From assembly GCA_009823395.1 (NCBI GenBank), contig CM020511.1, positions 20,194,001 through 20,258,000 of the forward strand: 64,000 nucleotides of DNA. Reading direction: 5' to 3'. The translations under genes and the position numbers were made by a program. Position 1 is the stretch's first letter, and every line of letters begins with the position of its first letter. Origin of the DNA: Thamnaconus septentrionalis (taxonomy: Eukaryota > Chordata > Actinopteri > Tetraodontiformes > Monacanthidae). Positions 23,941-35,823 of this stretch are shown here, one piece after another. Under the pieces are notes generated by a model. It did no database searches. It was given only the letters and a program-made list of their open reading frames with translations, and was not told the DNA's origin.

Positions 23941-26900
23941 GAATGAGTCACCAGTTTCGACAGCGAACATGTTCAAAGTTGATTTGCATACAAAAATCAT
24001 TTATGAAACCTGCAGATTTACAGCAGTTTTTTCATGTCAATTTATAGAATAGTAAAAGAATCCTTCGACCACAAGGCTGCCCTTTTTACCTTTTACTCTT
24101 CTAGAAGTTCATGTGGACGTTAAAATAGAAATAATAATGATTTGTTGTGACTTAATTATGACCACCCTTAATGTAAGCACAAGATAACCCTCGAGGTGAA
24201 AGCGCCTTGGGTGTTTGAATAGCAGTGTTTAGGTGAATACAGCTGAAGTGTGTCCTCATACAGACCGAAATGACATACACTGACATTTCTCATGCAACAT
24301 TCCCGAGTGCATCTGTCGACAGCTGCATTAAAGTTCCATTTGTGCGTACAGGCACATGTCCAAAGAGGCTTGTTCTGCTATGCACGCCATGTTTTTTCAG
24401 TCTGTATTTCCTGGTTATTATGGCTTTCCTCAATCGGGTTACACTTGCCAGTTTGTGCTATGAGAAGTGTCCCTGACAGATGCAATTCTTCATCGGGACA
24501 GTCTAAGGCCTCGACAACAAAGGCCGTTTCAGTTGCAGGGTCTGGAGATCCAGACCCCCAGGATTGAGGAGAAGTTGGATTATGTTTTCTTTAAGGGTAT
24601 TTCCATCTGGCTGTAACCCCAGCGTACTGCCAAGAAAAACTGTCTTTACAGAGTCCTGGGTCATACTCTGTTGATAAGATGGTCGGTAACAGTTGTGAAC
24701 CAGGATGTAAACTTTCACATTATTCGCAGTTGTTTACACATTAGAACACAGTCATTCATTCTGAACGTCAAACTAATATTTGTGACCTTATCACCTGTCA
24801 CCTGGTTGACTCAGGTAGGTTTACGTGGTCATGTCCACTAGATGGCGACATTGTATCACTGACACGTGAATATAAGCGCTAGTCATAAATTGCTGAGAAT
24901 TATAAAACTCTGATGTGTGACTGTCCACCAAAACCAACTCAATATTATAACAGTTAACAAACATATAAAATATGGTAGATGACCCCTTAGAAATGTTCGA
25001 AATGAAATTATATTTTTTGGGGGGCAAAGAAAGGCCTAAAACAAATAAAGTTCATGCTCATATATTCCTATGTAAATAATTTTGAAGTGCTTATGCATCT
25101 CTGAAGAACATCCTCCTGCTGATGTTGGTGAGTGCAGAGTCTGATTCCTGAAGCCTGCAGAGCCAGAAAGAGTCACCCACAAATCACTGTTATGAACAGA
25201 AGCATTCCTCTGTCCTCCAGGGTATATAAGGCTTCGTTTGGTTTGCCTTCATGATATATGGAGAGGGCAAGAAGTCATTTAGCTTTCAGTTTATTAGCCG
25301 GGTGATTTATGCACACAGCAAAGGTGCCAGTGGTGTCTCTGAGGCCACCAGCCCGCCCACCCCACCCACCCCCATCGCCCAGTTTGTCTTTGCACCGTAA
25401 TAATTTGGTAACAGATGATGTGAAAGCAGATAAAGTCCAGCAATTAGGAAAAAAAGTCACGGAAAAAAGACAAAGGTTTCTTGTTCCTGTGGCTGCACTT
25501 CATCTATCAAAAGTGTTTGGAAGCCCTGCAGAGGAGAACACAAAACCTCTTGTGGAAAGTTTAATAAATTTAGCCAACAAGATGCGTTAACTGCAACAGA
25601 TCAGCTGCTCTTCTGCACTGAAACAGCTTTTCAACATGGGGAACATACACCATGCTGCATCCTAGATTTGTGCCTGAAGCAATGACAAAAGCAGATCCCT
25701 GTGTCATGTTCTAATGTAAACCTGCACTGGTCTATGTGTCCACTTTTAGCCGAAAATGTTGTTTGTGGCGTGCGTTTACAAGGTGTTGGTTGTAGCCTGG
25801 GGGTTCAATACTTTCCTGCTGACTAACAGGCTGCTCCGAGTCTCTTCCCATGACCACTGCTGCGAGAGAGGAAGCTCTCTTACCACATGACTCACAGGGA
25901 ATAAAAGAAAGCAACCTGGATTGTTTGGCAGCGATCGCAGCAGCTTTGTGAGTAATCACCATCCACATCCTCCAGAACGTCACTTTACATGGAACTCTCA
26001 CTTTTTCCACCAACCACCCTCTTGGACTGTCCTCATAGCAGCTCGGTGCAGTTAAACACATTAATGAGAAGACGCAAATATTCTCCACAGGCATCCAAGA
26101 AAGCATCTGTATCTCGGACCTCGGTCTGATTTAGAGGGGTGGCTGGTGTTGGGAAGCCTGGAGAAGTCTCTCTCTGGTTCACTCTGGTAGCAGGCGGGTT
26201 TGTTTTTTTGTTGATGCGATCACATCCTCTGTGGCAGTAAGAAGTTTTGTCAGGTGTGCCACGGCCGTGTGGGGGGAGGTGCACAAAGCACGGCTGCTGA
26301 CAGGTCTGATGTACCAACCATGACACTCCCGGCTCCACGGTGATCTAAAAACCAGATGGAGGAGGTCTTGGAATGAGACACAGGATTGTTAGGAGGAGCA
26401 CAACACTTCAGTAGCAGACTCTTGACTGCTGCTGCACACCTAATTACCATTTCCATGCGTCTTTTCTTTAAAAAAAAAAAAAAAAAGGGGAAAGAATCAG
26501 AAAAGATTCACAAATGGTAACCTTGATTCTATAAATGAGGGTTTACTGCTGTGTGCCCTGAAAGAAAAATATTTATTGCATTCCACCCTCGGTGCAGATG
26601 ATAAGGAAAGCTGCAGGTGATGGCACCTCACGGCAGCAAGTAATGTTTTTAACATATCTGAGCTCCCAGCATGGGAATAAAGCTCTGCAGGTCATGTTGA
26701 CGGAGAACTATCGTGATGCCAGTTACAGTGCAGACAGACTCAGTCAACTGTCCGCGTTTGTTTTAAAGGCTCTTCAGGGGAAGTAATGAGAGAGGTAATC
26801 AAGTGACTTCATCCCTTGTTGGGTGGCCCTGATCCCACAGCTCCACCCTTCACCGATGAAGGAAACCAACAACACCCTGAGAGAAAGAGCGCAACAGTCA

Positions 26901-27275
26901 CTCAGGAGGTAAACAGACAAATCCCTCAAAGAGAAAACGTCTTCGTGGCTAAATTTCCATCAACTGAGAGAGGGAGGGAGCAAGCAAGGCCCAAGGCTTC
27001 CTCTTCCAAAAACAACATAACTGGAGAGGTAGCCTATTGTGTCCTGACAGATCGCTCCATCTGAAAGAGGAGGAGTAGGAGGAGGAGGAGGTCGCCTCTA
27101 AGTGACGCGCAGGGAGGAGCAGAGGTGAGCAGGCTTGTGAGGGAGAGATGGGAACACAGCTGCAGAGTTAGTGTCGTTACTACCTCACATCATTTAGAAT
27201 GGGCTGCCAACAAATGTTGCCTCTGAATTTATTGTTCTTCAGGAACACGCAGCAGTAGATTGCACAGATCTATCA

Positions 27276-27380
<105 letters not shown>

Positions 27381-30300
27381 GGTGCTATTCATCTTGATGA
27401 AGTACTGGAGTACTCCGGTTGACCTCCCTTCTCCACAGAGGGCTGCTCAGGTTCTGTTGAAGACTTATCTCACTCGCCTACACTAGGCATCTTTGAAAAT
27501 ATTTTTAGTAGATAAAGCTACTGCAACTAACATGAAACTGAGCATTAAATTAATTTCTCTTTTTTCCTACAAGGAGTAAAAGTGATGACTCCCACCTAGA
27601 AGTGTTTGTCTGAGATAAACTGACCACTTGTCCAGTGTGTAACCCTTCATCACAAGACACCTGAGATAGAATCCAGCACCCAGCAGTGATAGATAAAGGA
27701 TGGCTCCACACATGTAATGAAGTATCCATGTCTCATGTTTTTTTTTCTGCAGGTTTGAGAGGTTTTCAATATGTTTTTTGTTTTTTTTGGAACATGTAAT
27801 TTTAAGGCTGGCTCCATTAAAGGATAAGTTTGTGCAGTAATGGCTTTTCAGGGACAGCACCACTTTGCTGACACTCCAGTGGGATCATAACTAAAATGGA
27901 GTGACAATGGGCTTGAGTTTCCAGCAATGTCTTTCGCTTCAGGGTGTTTGTGTGCACACTGGGTGAACACCCGAGGGATTTCCAACCTGGTTTGTATTTC
28001 AATGTATTTCAATTTCAAATTTCAGTGGGACTATTTCGTTAGCAGAAAACAATTCCAATAAAAACAGTTGACTGTGATGCCTGCGGATTTACAGTCATCG
28101 TTTCTGGAGAGCACGCAGTTGAGTTTCATGACATTTTTGCCAGTGTTTGAATCAGCAAAAACAATGGGCTTTTGTATTGGAATGAGGCTGAGGAGTAAAA
28201 ATAAATAAATAAAAATATCAAAAAGAATTCTAAAGTATTCTCCTTGAAACTGTTCTCTCTGCAGACACTACTGTTTACCAGCTTTGTGTCCTCAACAAAG
28301 GCTCTTTGTGTTACCTCTCTGATCTGTTGTAAAAGACTGCAGCCTGATCACGATAAATTATAATATAGAATAACCAGAAGAGATATCTAAATACGGATTA
28401 GAATAAGAAGAAAAATTTCATGGTAAAAGGTCCATTTAAATGTTTCACACTGAGCTTCTAAATGCAGCAGAAAGGATGAGTCAGAATCTCAGCATTATAT
28501 AAGCTCATCACCATCCCTCCATCTTGACTAAGAGGGCAAATGGATGTGACTGCTCTGCTGTGCCTGTCCAAAACTTTTGCCTTGCTTTATACATCATGCT
28601 CTGTTTTGCTGGTTTACCAGTGAAACGCTTCTCTGGAGGAAGAAGACCTCTGTTTATTTTACGAGGTGGAGTGTGTGTGCGTGTGTGTGTGTGCAGACTA
28701 TACTGCTGGGATGCCAGCTCTTCCACAGACCCCAGACTCCAAGCTGTGAAAACACACTGGCGGTTTGTTGGTTCTTTGTGGCTAATAAGGTGTCACTGTG
28801 CGGCAGAGCTGTCTGATATCCCACAGAGTCATTAGGACAACATGGATGGATTTAACAGAACATCCATTAGACCTCCACGCGTTCCCTTCTTCTTTTCTCA
28901 AGCCAAAATTTTATCTGCCTGCTCCGCTTAAATTCTTCACACAAGATAACCCACCAGGAACCGACTGGCTTTGCTCAATTTTTCCCCCCGCCACTACGTT
29001 AAACAAGAATACAGACTTAAACCGCGATTAGAACCTGCAACATCAAAGCGCCGGCCTTTCAAAGGCTTTCTTTTACTGCTAAGTTCAGCGGTCCTGGCTC
29101 CTACGTGTCCAGACAGCATATAAAGGGCTGTTTCATCCTCACCTCCCAGCAAAATGCCACAGATCCCCTCTCACTTGGCCACTGTTATCAGGAATCCCCC
29201 GATACGATGTCTGGATTTCTCCGCAGCGAGGGACTTTTCAAGGAGGAACATTCTCTCATCCCAGTCTGCCGCTTGACCTTGCTGATCGCGGCTTGATTAG
29301 AAGGCTATCTGTGGCGGCTCTTTGAAGAGCGCGGCCCTGTCTTACCTTGTCGCGTACAGGTGATCCATCACAGGGGAGGGAAGTGGGGGCCGGGCTGGCA
29401 TTGGACCTCGCGATGTTAAGATTTAAACGGAGTGAACATGAATATCTGCTGGAGCCTCGTGCGTGAGGAGGGGACTGTGGTTTGTTGTTTCAGTAGATAT
29501 GAGTGGGTTGATAAAGAAACACTGCCTTCCAGGGCTCCGGCAGAGAAAATAGACAGGTCTCTGCGGAGCTGGCTCCGGACTTCCACTGAGTGAGGGCCTG
29601 AGTTGTGTCTGCCTTGATGTGACCTCGGGGAAGGGGCTTAATGATGCTCTGGGGTCACCGAGGACCGGTGTGTCAAGTTCCAGCATGAGTCGGTAATATA
29701 CACTTGACTTTAACTCACGCTCACTCGTAGCTCTGCGATAAGGACGGAGGCTGAATTCATCAGTCGCCACTCCGGGCCGAGCGGACGGCCGAGCGCTAAA
29801 TGACAGTGAGAAAACAACCGGAGCTGTTTATCTCCTCTCCGCGCTCAAGTAATTGTTGAGGCCCGACAGCCTGTAAGTGACTGATGAGGGTTTTGTCTTT
29901 ATTAAAGATCAACAGCGGAGGAGTTGTCCTGCGATGACATCATATGGCCGAGGAGCAGCTGTGTTTTCTCAGAGTCACTTCAGCAGCAAAGGGTTGAACT
30001 CTGCTGTGCGTTCTGCCAGGAAATGTAAATGTAGAGTGGGTGTCGAGGCTAGGCTTGTGCTTTATTATTGTTTTTAAAACAATAATACAGCCCCAGAGTC
30101 CAAAATGCACAAAAGGCAATCACAACATGGCGGGACCGCTTGTGATGAAGAAGCCGTCATAAATCTGGGCCGGTTTGTGCAGGAGGGGGGTGCAGGCTTC
30201 AACGCAGTCCGCCTCCCCTGCACAAATGGGAGATTCAATAAAGTGCGGCAATAAATATCAGTCGGGGAGGAGAATGGGAGCACATAACAAAAATAACAGA

Positions 30301-30730
30301 AGGGTGTAAAAGAAAGATTAAAAAGAACCAACATGTCGTTCATCACCTCATTAGGAAAGGTATTGTAATTGTTTTTGTCAAAGAAAATCTGTGACAAAAC
30401 AGTCCAGTTATGACTTCAGCATGAGGGGAAAAAAGACTTAAAGTTCCCATTACGATGACCTTTTTTTTTAATCCCACAGTCCAGTTGGAGAGTGATTAAT
30501 TATCCCCCAAACTTTTCAGATTGCCAGAGAACACACAATCAACCTCAGGATTTACAGCCTCCAAAAAAAAAAAAATAAAGCCTGTTTTGGCTTCCTCCTA
30601 AAACTGATACTCTGCTGTGCTTCCCATCTGTTTGGAAGGAGACGACAACAAGGTGGTCTCAGAGGGGTCCGGCAAACACCTGGGTGGAGTCGTTAACCAT
30701 AGAGAAGTATCAGTGATACTGCAGTGCATT

Positions 30731-30825
30731 CCGTGACATCACAAAGGGCTGATTTACAGCACTGGAGCGAGCAAACGGGTAAAGGATGAATTTTTCTCAA
30801 TCCTGGGGAATTCAGTGACACGCTG
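30731..30825 (+). repeat. dispersed repeat family A, copy
   Basis: CCGTGACATCACAAAGGGCT, then CAGCACTGGAGCGAGCAAAC and CTCAATCCTGGGGAATTCAG, collinear with the copy at 15961. Confidence 0.55.
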
Positions 30826-32254
30826 GAGCCCCAGTGAAAAGTGAATTGCGCACATGGGACCTGAACTTGGAATGTTCAGGCAAGATATTGCAGTTCCCCC
30901 ATCTTTTTTCTTGGTGTGGCACATGTTTAGTCATAATGTTACGTTAAATAATGTTATCATGAACAAAACATAAAATGTTTTTGAAAAATTAGATATTTAT
31001 TGCAGTTGTAAACTGTACAATTTGATTTCTGTGTCAACTGTTTTAGTCAGTGTGGTTGTCGGAACTTTTACGAACTAAATCAAAATTGATAGTTACAATA
31101 TATGTTGTAGTATAAGTATATATAAAAGAGCAAAAATATGCTGTAAATGATTTTAAGATAACAATAATAATAATAATAATAATCTGTTTTAAACCACCAT
31201 AAATTTTACTTCCGGCTTCAATCAGAAAAAACTGACAAAGGCAAAAGTGAGAAACAGGAGGTTCTTGCAGCATACCTGAGATCAGCACCACGGACAGAGC
31301 CAGCAGGCAGGTATTGCCTCACCTTGAAGGGTTGTTAGCTGCTGCCTTTCGCTCAGTGTCGCCGTCTGTGTACAAAGGCAAACTGAAAATTCAGACAAAA
31401 ATCCACAAAATATCACATCTGGTTATATAATGAAAATGTCAGGAGGAAAATAGTAGCTTTACGTTAAGAATGTTCAGTATTTTTTCTCCAAAGGGGGGAA
31501 AAAGGAGGTAGTGTTTTCCTTTGCAGCAACCCTTCACCCTCAGGCCTTCAATAGGATGTAAATGGATGTTTGCTGGTGTTGTGACCCCTGACCCCCACTG
31601 CCCCCCCTTGTTTCCTGAACCAGATGCTGCTCCTGTGGACTACGGCCACAGCAACCTAAACAAAGTAATCCTCCATTAAACAAGATGGATATTGTATCCT
31701 AAACAGAGCACTACAGTCTCCTGGTCGCTAGCCAGGGCCAGCCAATCCAACAAGCCGCTGTGCTGCGCATTATTGTTTCCCCATAAACATACCACATTAG
31801 GGATAGCTAGATATCTCCTGAGGAGAACTCTGACGATCTATTGGCTTTAAGTCAACAAATGCATGTGGGCGATATGAAAGTTTTTAATCTCATTTTTTGA
31901 TTAAGTTCTAGTATAGATGGAAACATAAATCCAAGGTCCGTGGTGCCAGTGATTGGCTGTAAAATATGGTTTGCAGAGACAGAAAGGTGAGTTGATGAAA
32001 TCAGATGACAATATGTCAGATATAGCAGTGATGAAAATTGATATGCATGTTATTGGAAAAATAATAGTTAAATAAGGGGATTTAAAATTCCCTTTGTTAT
32101 GACTTTACATGAAAAAAACCATACAGGCCTATTAAAAATACCAAAATACTGTCCACACTATAAGATGTTGGCTTTTTATAAGCCTTAAATGACATGGAAT
32201 TGCAGAGATATCCACTCTTTTCCGTCTCGTGCTTTTCTTTCTGTGTACTCCCTC

Positions 32255-32518
32255 CCACTGCATCACGTAATTCATCCCCTCGGCCAATCCCGTCCCTCCC
32301 CCAAAAAAGTTTACGCCATGCAGCCTATAAGAGCGGAGCAACTTTCTCAAGTTTCTGAAAAGAGTTGTCCTCCCAGGAACCCATCTATGGATACTCCGGT
32401 TTCCTCAAGGCCAAACAGCACTGCAGGTGGACTAACTGCGTGACTTCATGAGAGGGAAATAACTTTTTTGTTGTTGTTGTTGGTGGGGGGACATTATCTG
32501 AGCGCCTTCTGAGTGGAG
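32255..32518 (+). promoter_or_regulatory. twist1: twist1 promoter and 5'UTR
   Basis: A CCAAT box (CGGCCAATCCC near 32281) is followed 44 bases later by a TATA box (CCTATAAGAG, TATAAG at 32326). Transcription should start near 32355, about 165 bases before the ATG. A TCACGTAAT CRE/E-box-like site lies at about 32264. The TATA-plus-CCAAT layout is compact and clear. Confidence 0.75.
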
Positions 32519-33025
32519 ATGTCTGAAGACAATGTTGGGGAAGACTCGGGCAGCGCGCCTGTCTCTCCTGTGGAAAGCCTGAGCAACAGCGAGGGGGAGC
32601 TGGACCTAGAGCCCAAGAGAAGTGGGAGGAAGAGGAGACCGAGCAGGAAGAACGGGGAGGACTCAGACAGCCCGACCCCTGGGAAAAGAGGCAAGAAGTC
32701 CAACAGCAGCAGTCCCCAGTCGTTCGAGGACCTCCAGTCGCAGCGCGTCATGGCCAACGTGCGGGAGCGCCAGAGGACGCAGTCCCTGAACGAGGCGTTC
32801 GCGTCTTTGCGCAAGATCATCCCCACGCTGCCCTCGGACAAGCTCAGCAAAATACAGACCCTGAAGCTGGCGGCCAGATACATCGACTTCCTCTACCAGG
32901 TGCTGCAGAGCGACGAGCTGGACTCCAAGATGGCAAGTTGCAGCTATGTGGCGCACGAGAGGCTGAGCTACGCCTTCTCCGTGTGGAGGATGGAGGGCGC
33001 CTGGTCCATGTCAACATCTCACTAG
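32519..33025 (+). CDS. twist1: twist1: Twist-family bHLH transcription factor
   Basis: A single coding exon of 168 aa. Twist1 is a nuclear E-box-binding bHLH factor for mesoderm, neural crest and skull/limb development that dimerises with E proteins or itself. Visible parts: an acidic/Ser-rich N-terminus; basic [12 protein letters not shown] and GKRGKK nuclear-localisation clusters near residues 33-44 and 56-60; the bHLH at about 76-129 ([16 protein letters not shown], loop, [19 protein letters not shown]); and the C-terminal Twist box/WR region ending [15 protein letters not shown]. The mammalian Gly-rich stretch is absent, as in other fish Twist1. The ATG at 32519 is chosen because the upstream GTG only adds two residues and is not a normal start. 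The downstream neighbour hdac9 matches human order. Confidence 0.97.
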   Translation: MSEDNVGEDSGSAPVSPVESLSNSEGELDLEPKRSGRKRRPSRKNGEDSDSPTPGKRGKKSNSSSPQSFEDLQSQRVMANVRERQRTQSLNEAFASLRKIIPTLPSDKLSKIQTLKLAARYIDFLYQVLQSDELDSKMASCSYVAHERLSYAFSVWRMEGAWSMSTSH

Positions 33026-33820
33026 CATCTCGGGGAAGGGGGGGAGAAACTAAACGTTGTCCTCGACGGTACGCCAGAGTTTTCACACTCGAAGTGCATG
33101 AGCCAGACTTTACGTACATGCAGGCGCGCAAAACTCTTCTCCTCTGCATCCATTGGTCCGCCGTGGCAGCTGTGCGTTTGTGATATAGCCGCACACCTTG
33201 GTGATAACAAACGAACGCCTTGTCTGACCTACCGGTGACTGCTGATTGTGCTGAACGCTTTCTGACGGGAGAATTCTGGAGTCCAATGCTGGATACATGG
33301 GATCTATTTAACGCAAAAGACGACACGAGCTCCGGTGGATCCTTTCTTTGTTGTGTTGTTGTTTTGTTGTTGTTGTCCCTGCTGCTGCAGGCCCGTCAGC
33401 GACCTGCAGCCGCCTCGCAGCCACAGACTTTGCGCGCGCGATCATGTTGTGGTTGTCGTTGTTGTTGTTGACTACGACTGTTGAAAGTATTAAATGTTTT
33501 TCTTTATTTCCTGATGGGGAAAAGTGTGTATTATATGCCTTTTGGACTCGTTTGTGTGGGAGGTCACAGAGCATCATCGCCCCAGTGTTTTGCTGTGAGA
33601 ATGTTGCTCACAATAGAGGCTGAATACGTGGATCTAACCTGTGCTAAAATAAAAAAATATATATTTTCAGAATACATTTTTATTTATTTATTGTCGAAAC
33701 GTGTCACATGAAAAGGGGATAGATCCTGTGTCTGGAATTTTAAAAACATTCCTATTTTTTATTACCCTGTTTTGTAAATGTTTGTACATTTTTGCATTAA
33801 AGAAAAGATGACAAATGTTT
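33026..33820 (+). other. twist1: twist1 3'UTR containing a probable intron
   Basis: Vertebrate TWIST1 has an intron in its 3'UTR a short distance after the stop. Here a donor CTCGACG|GTACGC lies 43 bases after the stop (33068/33069), and an acceptor CTGCTGCTGCAG ends at 33390, giving a 322-bp intron. Poly(A) signals AATAAA (33648-33653) and ATTAAA (33796-33801) follow. The splice sites are inferred from consensus and the known gene layout. Confidence 0.55.
33648..33653 (+). terminator. twist1: twist1 polyadenylation signal (first of two)
   Basis: AATAAA after CTGTGCTA. A second signal, ATTAAA at 33796-33801, could give a longer 3'UTR. Confidence 0.5.
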
Positions 33821-34899
33821 ATGATTTTTTTTTTTGTCTTCGACTTTATTTTCTACCGTTACAACCTGAAGGAAATGGCAGAGATGGAATTAAGTCTTTT
33901 CAAAAAAAGGGGGGATACATATTTTTACTTATGCGTCATGCAGAATTCATACGTGACATAATGACAAAAGCTTCCACAGTCATTTGGGGAAACAGATGGA
34001 GACATGATTGGCTCCAGCAGCTATTTCCCTTAATGTATTGTTAGTCATCCAAAAACAGAAAACAGTTCCGGGTTTAGACATTTTTGTCACATCATTTAAC
34101 ACTCATACAAATCAATTTTAGCCAAGAGGAAAGTTGGATGAAGGGTGGGAGAGGTCAGGTTATTCCAGTTTTATTTTTAAAATGTATAAATGCTCATAAA
34201 AATATAACAAAGGTCTCTTGTCCATAATCTCATTTTTGAAAATACTTTTATTCGACTGGCTGCGGTCGTGTCAACCTGCCTGCAGTCTCATCAGCTTGCA
34301 GCAGACTTTAGCGTCATTTCCATCATGGTTAGTCCCATTTGTTCAGCGCCAAATGTTAAAAAATAAATAAAATAAAACAGTTAATAGTTTTCCCCCTCCT
34401 CTTGTTGTCTGGTGAAAAGGCAGCTCTGCGGTGCAACACCCAAAATAAACCGATGAGACTTTTGCATGAAAAGTTAATTGCCGCAAAATAAATCTCTCCC
34501 CAAATTGCCATGGAGTCTGTGCTGATGGCGGTGATCTGGGAAAGTGTTTCCCACTGTCCAAATCAAAGTGTGTTCCCGTTTGAAGGTGTGTAATTGGCTT
34601 GCGAGGCATGTATGGAATTCCCAGATGTCTATGAAATTTAAGGAGGCCGCGAAGGTACATAGGCTGCGGCCAGTGTGCAGCTCTTTTCCACCATGCACTC
34701 ACGGGGGGAAATCTCTACTCACGCAGTCCAAACAGGGTTGTTTTTTTACTGAAACCTTTTACAATTTTATTTTAAAAAGATGTGAAATTTTACACGGTCT
34801 GAATCGGGCATTCGGTGCCTTAGTTCAGGTGAATCTGGTGAAAATGAACTTCCCATTTCCCCAACAAAATACAATTTCCATTTGATCCTGGCGCACGAG

Positions 34900-35270
34900 G
34901 CCTCCAATCCGCTTCCTCCGCTCTGAGCTCGGCGTGCAGCGGGAGAGAAGCGGGGCTTGGCAATGGACGCGAGGCGAGAGGCAAAGAATGAAACCTATTT
35001 AGAACAGATGTTAGTATTTTTTGGTGGAGCGGGGAGAAAAAAAAGAGAAGTCACGTGAAATGAGCAGATGTTCGCTTCAGAGTGTGCACTGCAGTCGACG
35101 ACGTTGCAGACGCATTAGTGCGCACTCGCAGGCGGAGTGCGGGAGGGCTCGCTGCTCGCTGCGTGGCTGCACATCATCCACCCGGTTCGGTTCGGATGGA
35201 TTTGTCAGGAAGGAGCCCTGCAGGGATTTATCGGCGGACGAGGCTGACAGAGGCGCTCGGACCAAAGGTG
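34900..35270 (+). promoter_or_regulatory. CpG-rich block resembling a promoter and first exon
   Basis: CpG-dense DNA with a TCACGTGA E-box (near 35051), an ATG at about 35195 and an in-frame donor-like CCAAAG|GTGGGC near 35268. The 24-codon peptide MDLSGRSPAGIYRR... is unknown to me. It could be the first exon of an unannotated transcript or an enhancer. Confidence 0.25.
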
Positions 35271-35438
35271 GGCGGTGGAGAGAGAAAAATAAATAAATAA
35301 TAATAATGGGGCGGTTTTAAGCAGAAGCTATTTTTTTTTCCCCTTGAGTGACGATATTTGACGCGCTGGTTTTGGCGATAAGGATGTTTTTTTGATCGCT
35401 CCTGAAAGCAGTTGGGCCCTTCCACGGTGGGCAACCCT

Positions 35439-35466
35439 TGTGTGTGTGTGTGTGTGTGTGTGTGTG
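35439..35466. repeat. TG microsatellite
   Basis: About 14 TG units. Confidence 0.9.
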
Positions 35467-35747
35467 AGTGTTAGGGAGGGAAGGAGGGAGGATGCTCGAG
35501 GGTGGGGAGTGACAAGAATCTATCATGCAGTTATTGGGAGGAGGTGGAGAAAAGCAGGACAGACAGCTGGAACTTGAAAACTCTCCGTCTGATCCGCAAG
35601 TTCTGTTGTTCTGTTGCACACACACGCACGCACACACACACACAGGTTGAAAAATGAAAGAGTTTGGAAACAGGAGTGTGAAATGTTACCAATGCACTGT
35701 GTTGTTCATGAGTTTCAAGATAAGCTCGCTGTAAATTTGCTAATTTT

Positions 35748-35748
<1 letters not shown>

Positions 35749-35823
<75 letters not shown>
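35749..35823. repeat. ATT trinucleotide microsatellite
   Basis: About 25 ATT units. The poly-Tyr and poly-Asn open frames across it are artefacts of the repeat. Confidence 0.97.

Noticed and set aside
29423..29770. 115-aa minus-strand frame upstream of twist1
   Set aside because: No recognisable motif, no splice context; probably chance in GC-richer regulatory DNA.
32844..33326. Minus-strand frame over twist1 3' end
   Set aside because: Shadow of the twist1 coding exon and its UTR with no known domain.
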